Below the pieces are notes generated by a model. That model saw only the letters and a list, made by a program, of their open reading frames with translations. It had not been told where the DNA came from and did not search any database. The position numbers were made by a program, and so were the translations under genes. From Prionace glauca (lineage: Eukaryota > Chordata > Chondrichthyes > Carcharhiniformes > Carcharhinidae): a stretch of DNA of 64,000 bases. The stretch covers positions 20,912,291 to 20,976,290 of the forward strand of contig CM075760.1 of assembly GCA_037974335.1 (NCBI GenBank), given 5' to 3'. Numbering within the stretch: the first letter of the stretch is position 1; every line of letters begins with the position of its first letter. Below are positions 10,018 through 20,519 of the stretch, piece by piece.

Positions 10018-10941
10018 ATGGCAGTTCAGGCAGTGTGCTGCATCTCCTGTGGGATGTATGTGGTGAGGGACTCCAGTAGTGTTTCAGGGGATTTTACTTG
10101 TAGGAAGTGCGTTAGAATGCAGCTTCTGGAGGAACGTGTAAAGGAGTTAGAGGTGGAAGTAGAGGAGCTCCGCAAAATTCGGGATGCAGAGGTGGACATT
10201 GATAGGAGTTATAGGGAGTTAGTCACTCCTAGAAACCAGTCTTGGGTCACTGCCACGAGGAGAGGAAAAAAGAATGTGGTGGGACAATCCCCTGGGGCTG
10301 TTCCCCTCCAAAATAGGTTTTCGGTCCTGGAGGCTACTGTTGAGGAGGGATCAACTGGGGATAGCCAAAGGGAGCAGGTCTCTGGGGATGAGCCTACTGT
10401 AAAAGCTCAGGTGGTTAGGGGTAGCAAAAGATTAGGACTTGTCATTGGGGACTCCACCGTTAAAGGGACGGATAGGAGAGTCGGTAATAATGATAGGAAC
10501 TCAGGGCTGGTGTGTTGCCTACCAGGGGCTGGGGTCCAGGATGTCTCAGAGAGGATATTCAAGACTCTCAGGGGAGAAGGAGATCAACCCCAAGTTATAA
10601 TTCATGTGGGGACGCATGATATAGGAAGGCTAAGGGAAGGGGACATTAAGCAGAGATTCATGGAGTTGGGGTGGAAGCTAAAGGCCAAGACAGACAGAGT
10701 GGTTATCTCTGGACTCTTGCCTGTGCCACGGGATAGTTTAGAGAGGAATAGAGGGAGGGAAAGCTTGAACTCGTGGCTGAGGGGATGGTGCAGGAGGGAG
10801 GGGTTTAAGTACTTGAACAATTGGGGCTCGTTCTGGGGAAGGTGGGACCTTTATCAGAGGGATGGGATTCACCTGAACCAAAGGGGAACAAATATCCTGG
10901 GAGGTAAATTTGTTAAGGTTATGCGGAGTGGTTTAAACTGA
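10018..10941 (+). CDS. LINE A ORF1 (paired-cysteine, coiled coil, SGNH esterase)
   Basis: An intact 307-codon frame. Residues C8/C11 and C28/C31 form a paired CxxC motif recalling PHD-like ORF1 domains of CR1. Residues about 35-60 are heptad-like and Glu-rich, a likely coiled coil for self-association. A GDSL/SGNH-type esterase follows: GDST with Ser146, an HVGTHD block at 196-201, and DGIH with Asp282 and His285. CR1 ORF1 esterases are thought to act on RNA-protein particles or membranes during retrotransposition. The third block has His200 where SGNH enzymes usually have Asn, which may weaken activity. The start fits because the cysteine motif begins at residue 8. ORF2 begins 101 bp downstream. 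The family function is known; activity here is not. Confidence 0.85.
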   Translation: MAVQAVCCISCGMYVVRDSSSVSGDFTCRKCVRMQLLEERVKELEVEVEELRKIRDAEVDIDRSYRELVTPRNQSWVTATRRGKKNVVGQSPGAVPLQNRFSVLEATVEEGSTGDSQREQVSGDEPTVKAQVVRGSKRLGLVIGDSTVKGTDRRVGNNDRNSGLVCCLPGAGVQDVSERIFKTLRGEGDQPQVIIHVGTHDIGRLREGDIKQRFMELGWKLKAKTDRVVISGLLPVPRDSLERNRGRESLNSWLRGWCRREGFKYLNNWGSFWGRWDLYQRDGIHLNQRGTNILGGKFVKVMRSGLN

Positions 10942-11042
10942 TTCAGAGGGGGGGTGGGATCCTGAGTAGAGGGGGTGAAAGTGAGGGGGGCATAGATGGG
11001 GACTGCAATGCACGGCATTGCGGGGGAGAGGCGGAACAGGGT

Positions 11043-11705
11043 TTGGAATGTGGTTTGAAATGTGTATACTTTAATGCGAGGAGTATTCGCAATAAGGTGG
11101 ATGAACTTGCAGCGTGGACCAGTACCTGGGACTTCGATGTTGTGGCCATTTCAGAGACTTGGATAGAGCAGGGTCAGGAATGGATGTTGCAGGTCCCGGG
11201 GTACAAATGCTTTAATCGGAGTCGACAAGGAGGTAGAAGGGGGGGTGGGGTAGCATTATTAGTCAAGGACTGTATCTCAGTGTCAGAGAGGAACTTTGAT
11301 GAGGACTTGTCTGTTGAGGTAGTATGGGCGGAGATTAGAAATAGGAGAGGAGAGGTCACCCTGTTGGGAGTCTTTTATAGACCTCCAAAAAGTTCTAGAG
11401 AGGTTGAGGAAAGGATTGCGGAGACGATCCTTGTTAGGAGTGAAAGTAATAGGGTAATTGTTATGGGGGGCTTTAACTTTACTCATGTAGATTGGAATTG
11501 CTACAGCTCTGGCTCGTTAGAGGGGTCAGTTTTTGTTCAAAGTGTGCAAGAAGGTTTTTTGACTCAGTATGTAGATAGGCCGACGAGAGGTGAGGCTATA
11601 TTGGATTTGGTGCTCGGTAATGAGCCAGACCAGGTGCTAGACTTGGAAGTTAGCACCAAGTCTAGCTTGGGGATAGTGACCACAATTCGATTACGTTCAC
11701 CTTAG
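11043..11705 (+). pseudogene. LINE A ORF2, endonuclease part
   Basis: AP-type endonuclease of the non-LTR retrotransposon class, which nicks target DNA to prime reverse transcription. Visible motifs are NARSIRNKVDEL near the start, ISETWI with the catalytic Glu, GYKCFNRSR, VFYRPP, and MGGFNFTHVDW at residues 141-151. Active enzymes have GDFN at this last site; here Asp is Gly at residue 143, so the nuclease is probably dead. The frame ends at 11705 inside the region that should continue into the ORF2 linker; the continuation is in another frame from 11705. Confidence 0.85.
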
Positions 11706-12226
11706 TGATGGAAAGAGATAGGCATGAACCTCGGGTCAGTAGTTTCAGCTGGGGGAAGGGTAATTATGAGGCTATTAGGAGAGAATTAGGAAGCATTGGT
11801 TGGAATGGGAGATTACAGGGACTGGGAACATCCGAGATGTGGAGATTTTTCAAGGAGCAGCTATTGCGGGTCTGTGATAAGTATATCCCTGTCAGGCAAG
11901 GAGGATTTGGTAGGCCCAGGGAACCGTGGTGCACCAAAAAAGTTGATTCATTGGTTAGGAAGAAAAAGGAGGCTTATGTTCGGATGAGGCTTGAAGGCTC
12001 AGGTAGTGCATTAGAAAGTTTTAGATTGGCTAGGAGGGAGTTGAAGAGGGAGTTAAGAAGGGCTAAAAGAGGACATGAGATGATTTTGGCTGATAGGATT
12101 AAGGAGAACCCTAAGGCGTTTTACAGGTATGTCAAGAACAGAAGGTTGGTTAGGACAAGATTAGGGCCAGTTACAGAAGTAGAGGGAAGTTGTGTGTGGA
12201 ACCGGAGGAGATTGGAGAGGCGTTGA
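11705..12226 (+). pseudogene. LINE A ORF2, linker between endonuclease and reverse transcriptase
   Basis: A second-frame continuation of ORF2. Recognisable blocks are EPWCTKKVDSLVRKKKEAY, RRELKRELRRAKRGHEM and LADRIKENPKAFYRYVKNRR, the conserved basic linker of CR1 ORF2. The following part lies in a third frame from about 12190, showing a frameshift near 12190-12226. The same linker is seen in frame at 58467-58740 in LINE D. Confidence 0.85.
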
Positions 12227-13725
12227 ACCAATATTTCTCTTCGGTGTTCACGCAAGGGGACAGGAATGTAGCTGAGGAGGACACTGGGGTGCAGGGGTGT
12301 GAAATAGATAGTATTGCAGTTGATACGGGGGATGTGCTGGATATTTTAGAGGGATTGAAAATAGATAAGTCCCCTGGTCCAGATGGGATTTACCCTAGGA
12401 TTCTTTGGGAGGCAAGAGGGGTGATTGCGGAGCCTCTGGCTCTGATCTTCAGGTCGTCGTTAGTCTCTGGTATAGTACCAGAAGATTGGAGGACAGCAAA
12501 TGTTGTCCCATTGTTTAAGAAGGGGAGAAGGGACTTCCCTGGGAATTATAGACCGGTGAGTCTTACTTCTGTGGTGGGTAAGGTTTTGGAAAGGATTATT
12601 AGAGACAGGATTTATAGTTATTTGGAAAGTAATGAGTTGATTAGAGACAGTCAGCATGGTTTTGTAGCGGGTAGGTCATGCCTTACTAACCTTATCGAGT
12701 TCTTTGAGAAAGTGACCAAAGAGGTGGATAGGGGTAAGGCAGTTGATGTGGTGTATATGGATTTTAGCAAGGCGTTTGATAAGGTTCACCATGGTAGGCT
12801 TCTGCAGAAAATGCAGATGTATGGGATTGGGGGTGATCTAGGTAATTGGATCAGGAATTGGCTAGCAGATAGGAGACAGAGAGTGGTGGTTGATGGGAAA
12901 TATTCGTCATGGAGTTCGGTTACAAGTGGTGTGCCTCGGGGATCTGTTTTGGGGCCACTGCTGTTTGTAATTTTTATTAATGATCTGGATGAGGGTATAG
13001 TTGGGTGGATTAGTAAGTTTGCTGATGACACCAAAGTCGGAGGTGTGGTAGATTGTGAGGAAGGGTGTCATAGTTTGCAGGATGACTTAGAAAGGTTGCA
13101 GAGCTGGGCTGAGAGGTGGCGGATGGAGTTTAATGTGGAGAAGTGTGAGGTAATTCATTTCGGTAGGAATAACAGATGTGTTGAGTATAGGGCTAACGGG
13201 AGGACTTTGAATAGTGTGGAGGAGCAGAGGGATCTAGGTGTATGTGTACATAGATCCCTGAAAGTTGGGAATCAAGTAGATAAGGTTGTTAAGAAGGCAT
13301 ACGGAGTCTTGGCGTTTATTGGTAGTGGGATTGAATTTAGGAGTCGCAGCGTCATGATGCAACTGTACACATCTCTGGTGCGGCCGCACTTGGAGTTTTG
13401 TGTGCAGTTCTGGTCCCCACATTACAGGAAGGATGTAGAGGCTTTGGAGAGGGTGCAGAGGAGGTTTACCAGGATGTTGCCTGGTATGGAGGGGAGATCC
13501 TATGAAGAGAGATTGAGAGATTTGGGGTTGTTTTCGCTGGAAAGAAGGCGGCTAAGAGGGGATCTCATTGAAACATATAAGATGATTAGAGGTTTAGACA
13601 GGGTAGATAGTGATAGCCTTTTTCCTAGGATGGAGAAAGCTAGCATGAGGGGGCACGATTTTAAATTAAGTGGGGTAGTTATAGGACAGATGTCAGGGGT
13701 AGGTTCTTTACCCAGAGGGTGGTGA
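12190..13725 (+). pseudogene. LINE A ORF2, reverse transcriptase part
   Basis: A long frame of 511 codons covering most of a CR1 reverse transcriptase. Motifs in order: DKSPGPDGIYPRIL, NYRPVSLTSVVGKVLE, QHGFVAGRSCLTNLIEF, VYMDFSKAFDKVHH, SGVPRGSVLGPLLF, then the catalytic FADDTKVGG, then EFNVEKCEVIHFGR. The C-terminal RNA-binding-like block (LVRPHLEFCVQFWSPHYRKD) follows. One more frame change near 13690-13725 moves the last part (FFTQRVVRDWNALP-like) to the next frame. It encodes cDNA synthesis at the target site; as part of a broken ORF2 it is inactive in cis. Confidence 0.88.
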
Positions 13726-13917
13726 GGGACTGGAATGCCCTGCCAGCTGCAGTTGTAAATGCACCTAGTTTGGGGGCGTTTAAGAGATCTGTGGATAGGT
13801 TTATGGATGAAAAGGGATTGGTTTCGGCTAGTGGGTCATTGTTTTGTAACTGGTCGGCGCAACATCGTGGGCCGAAGGGCCTGTTCTGCGCTGTAATGTT
13901 CTATGTTCTATGTAACA
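13719..13917 (+). pseudogene. LINE A ORF2 C-terminus and 3' UTR
   Basis: A third frame finishes ORF2 (VRDWNALPAAVVNAPSLGAF, then VDRFMDEKGLV). The family's usual stop after GLV is altered here (the copy at 14663-14795 has tag at this point), so the open frame runs on into UTR. The UTR has gggccgaagggcctgttctg and ends in ttctatg repeats. Confidence 0.8.
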
Positions 13918-14137
13918 GCCTTTTGGTTACCCCCATCAGCTCTTACTTCTTCAGTTTATTCAGGACTGGGTAAGTTTGCCTCCACAGCCAAATATTATTG
14001 GCTGCCGCTGGGAGAATTTTGAAAAAGTTCATGATTACTGTCTCTTCCATTGGGGATGCGACCAGTTGTCTGTTAATTGTAACCAGCTCAAGGTATCTGC
14101 CTTCGCGACTCGGCCTCCTAGTCACCAGTGTTCAGAG
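13918..14137. other. Unassigned spacer
   Basis: No gene or clear repeat was recognised. It lies downstream of the minus-strand receptor gene. Confidence 0.35.
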
Positions 14138-14402
14138 GACAATTAAGTGTCAACCACATTGTTGCGGCCCTGGAGTCATGGTTAGGCCTGACCACGTAAG
14201 GACAACAGATTTCCTTTCCTGGGACATTGGTGAACCAGTTAGGGCTTTCCAACAATCAACAATATTTTTATGGTCACCAGCGGATTCTAAACTCCAGACC
14301 TATTTATTCAAAATCCACCATCTGCTGTGACGAGATTGGAATCCGGGTGCCCAATACATTAGCTGAGTTTCTGTATTAGTAGTCGAGTGATAAAACCACC
14401 TG
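14138..14402 (-). repeat. Old tRNA-related SINE, third type
   Basis: The minus strand begins ggtggttttatcactcgact, with a B-box-like cggattccaatctcg, then cagcagatggtggattttga, and ends in a phrase like gaccataaaaatattgttga with a tail gtcaggcctaaccatgactc. A copy at the equivalent place beside the other receptor (37766-37973) suggests the SINE predates the gene duplication. Others: 40095-40240 and 53097-53345. Confidence 0.65.
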
Positions 14403-15283
14403 TCCACATCCTGAGTGTACACATCCTGAATTCTGCTAACCAAGACACTCCGTATTATATACGTCTGCAGAGCTCCTGGAGTGGACAGCATTAACTGCCT
14501 CAATCAGGGAGCTCATATTCCAATAATTCCACTTGATGGTTATCTGTAAAGTCTTTAAATATGTCTCTCTGCCACTTTCTGTGCTTCTCTCTCTCTCTCT
14601 TGCGTCTTGCTCTCTCTCACTCACTCTGTCTTTTGCTCTTGTTGTGTCCATTTTACTCATTACCGTGGATAGGTTTATGGACAAAAAGGGATTGGTTTAG
14701 GTTAGTGGGTCATTGTTTTTGTAACTGGTCGATATAACATCGTGGGCCAAAGGGCCTGTTCTGCGCTGTAATGTTCTATGTTCTATGTTCTATTCAGTCT
14801 CACTCTTTCCCATTCACTCCCGCTCTCTGTCTCTATATCTGTTTCTCTCTGTCTCTGGTTATTTCCCTTTGCCTCACTTTTTGTCTCCCATTTTCCCTTC
14901 CTTTCCCTTTCCCTCTTTTATTTCAAGCTCCAGTTTGCCTTCTTCTGTCTCCCTTTCTCCTTCCCTGTATATCACCTTCGCCATTTTCTCCACTCTCTAT
15001 CCCTGTCTCTCTCGCTCTGTGAGAGTCTCTCTCTCTCTGTTCTTTTTCTCTCTCTGTCCGTTTCTTTCTCTGTACCTGTTAGAAACTGTTTCAAACTCTG
15101 TTGTTCTCCATGTCCTTGTGTTTTTCCCTCTCTAAGCCAATGTCTCACTATCACTCTCACTGTTGCTAACACTGCCCCCTCTCTCTCTATCTGTAACTGT
15201 TTCTGCTTTGTGAGGGTGTTTTGTTGTTTACAACATGAATGCCCAAAAGAAAGAGTCAAGGGACTTATGGTTGCAGTTTCCTG
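14403..15283. repeat. 3' flank of minus-strand receptor: unique block and CT-rich tract
   Basis: About 14460-14530 (ctgcctcaatcagggagctc) matches 37655-37720 in inverted orientation. About 14575-15200 is pyrimidine-rich (ctctctct with ccctttccctc variants), mirrored by the purine-rich 36880-37640 beyond the plus-strand receptor. Apparent open frames here are low-complexity artefacts. Confidence 0.75.
14663..14795 (+). mobile_element. LINE A 3' tip
   Basis: A strongly 5'-truncated copy beginning in VDRFMDKKGLV with its stop, then gggccaaagggcctgttctg, and ending in three ttctatg repeats. It sits within the CT-rich flank of the receptor gene and is absent from the mirrored flank at 36.9-37.6 kb, so it is younger than the duplication. 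Confidence 0.8.
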
Positions 15284-16185
15284 TCAGGGTTTATTGAGTT
15301 GAAGAATTACAGTAAGGGGGTATTTCAGGAGATCTTTTAACTGCTGTCTGAAGTGAGTCTGTGTCACAGCATAAATGGCAGTATTTGTGCAGCAACTTGT
15401 GAGTTGCAACATGAAGCCCAATTCCATAACAAAAAGGTGTAACCATACTGATTGATAGCCCAAATTATACATCCGAATCCATATGGTATAAACCATTAAT
15501 ATCGACCATAAGAGGATGAAATTGGCTGAGATAACAAACAGTAAAATGATGGATTTTCTTCGACTCTCCATCTCTGGGTCACGAGGGTTCTCCCCACTGT
15601 TGTGAGCCCGGAGTCTCCTGCGGGCTCTGCTGCTCACTAAAATGTGTCTGACGGTGAGAGCATTGAGCAGCAGAATCAGGGCGAATGGGACACACGGTGT
15701 TAGAATGTTGTGGAGGAACTCGATTGTTCCCCAGACCGGAGATTCTATAAGTTCCCAGGTGAACTGACAAAACCAGGGATTGTTCGCCAGCCCATATCGA
15801 TTTAATAACATAAAATACCAGAAAATGTTCTTTAAACAGCTCAGCACTGTCACTGTTCCCAGAACCACAGCTGCCGATTTCTCAGTGCAATATTTACTTT
15901 TCAGCTTGGGGCAGCAAATGGCCACAAATCGATCAAAGGTGAAAGTGATGGTGAACCAGACAGAACAGTCAGTGGCTGCATAAAGCAGGACGGCGTGGAT
16001 GTTACACACGGGGACTGAGTACAGGAAATAAAACTTTTCCCAATAAACAATGGGAATGTGTCTCATTATCAGGTCAAGAAGAACAACTAGCAGATCCCCC
16101 ACTGACATCGCCACCAGGTAACGAGTGACACATTTGGACAGACCACAGTTTCTGCTTGTCAATGTCACAATTGTGATTATGTTCA
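15284..16185 (-). CDS. GPR139-like receptor gene 1, exon 2 (most of the 7TM core)
   Basis: Class A G-protein coupled receptor of the GPR139/GPR142-like group, a plasma-membrane protein. The acceptor is ctgacag ending at 16186, giving phase-1 joining to exon 1 at 22148 and a protein of about 382 residues. Seen in order: end of TM1 (VNIITIVTLTSR), the first loop and TM2 (NCGLSKCVTRYLVAMSVGD), TM3 ending in DRF at 167-169 where most class A receptors have DRY, TM4-TM5, a basic third loop (SSRARRRLRAH), TM6, and TM7 with NTAIYAVTQT in place of NPxxY. It ends at a tga (15284-15286). The frame is intact. GPR139 itself responds to aromatic amino acids; ligand and tissue here are unknown. Its paralogue lies at 35928-36835 on the other strand. 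Confidence 0.9.
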
Positions 16186-16215
16186 CTGTCAGGTAGGAAG
16201 TAAAGAATAAAATTA

Positions 16216-17845
16216 GACATGATTCATAAGAACGTAAGAAATAGGAGCAGGAGTAGGCCATCTGGCCCTTCGAGCCTTCCCCGCCATTCAATAAGATCAT
16301 GGCTGATCTGTCGTGGCTCAGCTCCACCTTCCCGCCCTCTCCCCATAACCCTTAATCCCTTCTCTTATCAAAAACCCATCAACCCGTTTCTTAAAAATAT
16401 TTAGCGAGGCAGCCTCCACCACTTCAACGGGCAGAGAATTCCAGAGATTCACTACCCTTTGAGTGAAGAAGTTCCTCCTCAACTCTGTTCTAAACCGCCT
16501 CCCCTTTATCTTGAGGCTGTGCCCCCTAGTCCTACTGTCTTTTTTGAGCGGGAAGAGTCTCTCCACCTCTATCCTATCCATCCCATTCATCATCTTATAT
16601 GTCTCAATGAGATCTCCCCTCATTCTTCTAAACTCTAACGAGTACAAGCCTAGTTTATTCAGCCTCTCCTCATAGCTCAATCCCCTCAACTCCGGTATCA
16701 GCCTAGTAAACCTCCTCTGCACTCCCTCCAGGGCCAAAATATCCTTGCGCAGGTGCGGCGCTCAAAACTGCACACAGCACTCCAGTTGCCGCCTCACCAA
16801 TGCCCTATACAGCTGCAGCAAGACCTCCCTACTTTTATATTCAATCCCCCTCGCTATGAAGGCCAGCATCCCATTCACCTTCCTGACCACCTGCTGCACC
16901 TGCAAGCTGGGTTTTTGCGACTCATACACAAGGACCCCGAGGTCCCTCTGCACCGTCGCCTGCTGCAGTTCTTCGCCACGTAAGTAATAGTCCTTCCTAC
17001 CATTCCTCCTACCAAAGTGGACCACCTCACACTTGCCAACATTAAATTCCATTTGCCATTTCCTGGCCCATTCGCCCAGCCTATCTAGATCCTTCTGCAG
17101 ACTCTCCACACCCTCCTCACAATTTGGCTTTCCCCCAATCTTGGTGTCATCAGCAAATTTCGACACCCTGCACTCGGTTCCCTCCTCCAGATCATCTATA
17201 TAAATGGTAAATAGCTGAGGCCCCAGCACCGACCCCTGGGGCATCCCACTAGTCACCAACCGCCAATCCGAATAGCATCCATTGACCCCCACTCTCTGCC
17301 TCCTATTTGACAACCAATCCTCTATCCACGCTAACACCCTACCCCCAACTCCATGTCCCCTGACCTTCTGCAATAACCTCTTGTGAGGTACCTTGTCAAA
17401 CGCCTTCTGAAAATCCAGAAAGACCACATCCACCGGCTCTCCTCTATCCACTGCCCTAGACACGTCCTCATAGAACTCTAGTAAATTTGTCAGACACGAC
17501 TTCCCTTTAATGAAACCGTGTTGCGTCCGCCCTATCAAGCAATTCCCCTCAAGATGCCTCGCTATTTGCTCCTTAATGACGGATTCTAACATTTTACCCA
17601 CCACAGACGTTAAACTAACCGGCCTCTAATTCCCCGCCTTTTGCCTGGCACCCTTCTTAAACAACGGCGTAACATTAGCCGTTTTCCAATCTTCCGGCAC
17701 TTTCCCGGATTCCAGCGACATCTGGAAAATAACCACCAAGGCATCCACTATCACCTCTGCCATTTCTTTCAGAACCCTCGGATGCATTCCATCCGGTCCT
17801 CCAGTCTGTCGAGCACCACCTCTCTTGGTGATTCAGGGGAATAAG
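16216..17845 (-). mobile_element. CR1-type LINE (family B), 5'-truncated
   Basis: The longest LINE B copy going toward the 5' end. The minus strand reads from the motif DGPDGMHPRVL-like region (about 17790) through QHGFIKGKSCLTNLLEFYED, VVFLDFQKAFDKVPHKRLLQ, SGMPQGSVLGPQLF and FADDTKIGG to the C-terminal block and a 3' end of ttcttacgttcttatg type. The reverse transcriptase frame is split into 16762-17604 and 16318-16737 by a frame change near 16740. The 3' end lies about 35 bp from the receptor acceptor at 16185. Confidence 0.87.
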
Positions 17846-17929
17846 TTACCATTTAGACTGCAGGTGGAACATTTTTTTTAAATGTGCACTCACACTGAAT
17901 CAGTTATTTTTTTTATGATCGAGCATATC

Positions 17930-18075
17930 TTTTGGAGTGTGAGGGGAAACTGCAGCATCTGGAGGAAACCCACGTAGACACGGGTATAAGGTCCAAACTC
18001 GATACAGACAGTGACCCAAGCCTGGAATTGAACCCAGGTTCCTGATACTGTGAGTCAGCACTGCTAACCACAGTT
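17930..18075 (-). repeat. SINE (HE1-like) 5' part
   Basis: Reversed tRNA-like head (gtggttagcagtgctgactc), B-box-like cctgggttcaattcc, and body to gtttcccctcacactcc. It is 3'-truncated. Confidence 0.7.
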
Positions 18076-18165
18076 ATGGGAAAGCAGATTTTATGAAATT
18101 GGGCACACGATATGGAAGCAGAGTGAAGTTACACTCAGAGCCTCTCCACTAAAAATCACAAAGTA

Positions 18166-18643
18166 ACATCCGTCTTGTAGCTACCCCACCTTAATTTAAA
18201 GACATGCCCCCTCGTGCTAGCTTTCTCCATCCGAGGAAAAAGGCTATCACTGTCCGCCCTATCTAAACCTCTAATCATCTTATATGTTTCAATAAGATCC
18301 CCTCTTAGCCGCCTTCTTTCCAACGAAAACAACCCCAAATCCCTCAGTCTCTCCTCATAGGACCTCCCCACCTTCCTTCTTACTGTAAGTACAGTAAGAA
18401 GTCCCACAAAACTAGGTTAAAGTCCAACAGGTTTATTTGGCAGCAGAAGCTTTTGGAGCATTGCTCCTTCTTCAGGTAAGTGGAAGTTCCGTTCACAAAC
18501 AGGGCATATAAAGACACAAACTCAATTTACAATATACTGGTTGGAATGTGAGTCTTTCGAGGTAATTAAGTCTTAAAGATACAGACAATGTGAGTGGAGA
18601 GAGGGCCAGGCGCAGGTAGTAGAGGTGTGTATTGTCTCCAGCC
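18166..18643. repeat. 478-bp duplicated segment (copy 1), LINE A plus Penelope-like junction
   Basis: Nearly identical to 20740-21217 at a constant offset of 2574 bp; only about two base differences were seen (near 18286 and 18360). It carries the end of a reversed LINE A (to about 18370), the inverted-repeat junction cttcttactg/cagtaagaag, and Penelope-like terminal sequence (tccaacaggtttatttggca). Because both copies share the same nested junction, this is a secondary copy of one event. Confidence 0.92.
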
Positions 18644-19250
18644 CATGGAGACACCTAAAATTAGCATAGTTAAGGAAACTCCCTGGCCCCTCAAAATTCT
18701 TTTGAGATAAATGACACAACTTCTGGTTCAAGCCTCAGAGATTCTAGACCATTAATAACCAATCAGACACAAACGATTAACACACACTTAAAACAATTGC
18801 CCCAGCACTCGAAAACATTGAAACAGGATGGCTGAAGTCAAATACTGTAAATAAAATATTAGCATTTGAATCGCATACTATACCGAAGATCGGGTATAAC
18901 TGTAGCCCGATACGGTGGGTGTTTAGTATGCTTTCGCGACAGTCCGATTGTATGTCCTGACTGCACCTCCGTCGATGGAAAATAAAATAAAGCTGTGTCG
19001 TTATTGAACTACACTCTGAGGCCATAATGGTCGTTTCACCCACTCGCACTAACACCACTGTGCTACTATGGTGCTCCATGGTTGGTACAAAATGGGATAC
19101 ATTTTGGAAAGTGTTTTCTGGGGGCCCTCAAAATTGACCCTCACCAACTCTAGGTAAATAGTCTTTCTACCTTGTGGGGGATTTGGAGTGTGATAAGGCT
19201 GTGGGGGTAACTCTGACAGAAAATTCGGAGTGGAGTCCTGTAGGCAGTAA
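18644..19250. other. Receptor gene 1 intron sequence, unassigned
   Basis: No exon, RNA gene or known repeat was recognised. Short open frames do not resemble known proteins. Confidence 0.4.
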
Positions 19251-19400
19251 TCTGTCACCTTTCAGATAGCTACTGACAAGTCCTGCAGCAGAGCTGCTAC
19301 CAAACAGTGCTGGTTTGACCCTTTCCTCTGGACACTACCAGCAGTTGGAGAGAGAGATCCTAATCCCTCGACAGTTCAGAATCTCTATAATATTTACAAA
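19251..19400. other. Intron block conserved between the two receptor genes
   Basis: The phrases cagtgctggtttgacccttt and cctctggacactaccagcag match, inverted, 35339-35460 in the intron of the plus-strand receptor (aaagggtcaaaccaacactg). This shows the duplication included intron sequence. Confidence 0.7.
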
Positions 19401-19689
19401 TGACTACACCCTGTAGGGGAGACCACAGCATTGTGGCCACTGTTCGCACAACACTGGAAGAAATAGTAATCTCACACTCGAATGACACAGAGGGTTTGCT
19501 TTTAAAGCATCAGGGTTCAGTGTGTAGCTACCTTTCATAGTGCCCAGTGTATTATTTTTGCTGCCCCACTATGACCTCCTGGACCAGTGAAGCGCAGTGA
19601 GTCCGCTCTCAGTAGGAAAGTCGCTGATCTATGCGCCAGATAAAAAAAACTCAAACCAAGGCCGCTACCAACGAAAAACCAAGCAGCCT

Positions 19690-19870
19690 GCCTTAATGAC
19701 TATTGTCCAGTGACATATTTGTCCAATATTATGTGATGCACCAGGAGGTTAGTTATGGCAAGAATCAGTTCCAACCTCCCAGATTGTCTGGATCCACTAC
19801 AGTTCACCGATCTCCGCAACAGGTCCGCAGATGTCATTACCGTGTCCATACAGTCTGCACCTTTAAAATA
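19690..19870 (+). mobile_element. L2-like LINE reverse transcriptase fragment
   Basis: The plus strand, with frame changes, reads CPVTYLSNIMCC, RLVMARISSNLPDCLDPLQF and RNRSADVITVS, recalling the L2/Rex-type block PVALTS...LQFAYRxNRST. It is short and decayed. Confidence 0.55.
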
Positions 19871-20129
19871 AAACCCGAACTCACTCGAGCTTTCCCCCCC
19901 TATTTTGTTTCCTGTGAATCTATGATCTGATGTAAGTTGGCCAGATGGTAGCAGGCACAGCACAACTTCCCAGTGGAATAGGCCTTCTGGACAATTGCCA
20001 AGTAAACCCTTAAGTATCAGGGGCACAACAAGTACGATACTACCCAGCACCCTCCCCCCTTCCCGTTCCCAAGCAGCCCACCCTCCCCCATCCCCCCCCC
20101 CCCCCGAACCGTACCCCCAGCCCATGCTC
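19871..20129. other. Unassigned, with C-rich tract
   Basis: A C homopolymer-rich stretch at about 20090-20106; otherwise nothing was recognised. Confidence 0.4.
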
Positions 20130-20300
20130 TAATCCATTACTATTGAAAGTTCTGTCTGTCTCCTTAAGTTCATCAAGTCCTAACGTCCACTGCACTCTCC
20201 AGTAATGAATTCAAAAGATTCACCACCCATTGGAAAAGTAATCTCTCCCCATGGCTGTCTGAAATCTAACTGCTTCAGGTGATCGGGCTCTGCTTCTGGT
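20130..20300 (-). mobile_element. Old CR1-like LINE scrap
   Basis: Reversed match to the end block of LINEs (plus strand gattcaccacccattggaaa, ctctccccatggc). Strongly diverged. Confidence 0.4.
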
Positions 20301-20519
20301 TGTACTCCTGGCTCAGCACTGGTGGATCTGCCCTGAAGGCAATTGTGTTTTTTTTATATAGTCCTAATGACCTATCAACAACCCTGGACTCAGATTGCCT
20401 TGAGGTTGACAACAACAATAACTTCAAATAGGTCCCTTTTAGCTGTGTGTTTTATTTAAATTCATCAGCTGGCACAATGCAAAACCATGATGTGGAGGTG
20501 CCAGCGTTGGACTGGGGTA

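Larger units (their letters stand above)
9689..13917 (+). mobile_element. CR1-type LINE (family A), near full length
   Basis: This is the most complete LINE in the window. In order: a 5' leader of about 330 bp, ORF1 (10018-10941), a 101-bp spacer, ORF2 with endonuclease (from 11043) and reverse transcriptase (to about 13830), and a 3' UTR ending in ttctatg repeats at 13902-13917. Such short terminal repeats in place of a poly(A) tail are typical of CR1. ORF2 is split over several frames, so this copy cannot be autonomous. Shorter relatives: 14663-14795, 18166-18370, 20520-20949 and 30541-32137. The exact 5' end and target duplication could not be fixed. Confidence 0.88.

Noticed and set aside
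18777-19079. A 100-codon minus-strand frame inside the receptor intron
   Set aside because: No recognisable domain, no splice or promoter context, and a length expected by chance.
19700-20125. A 141-codon minus-strand frame with a Gly-rich start
   Set aside because: It is antisense to an L2-like LINE fragment and extends through a C/G homopolymer.
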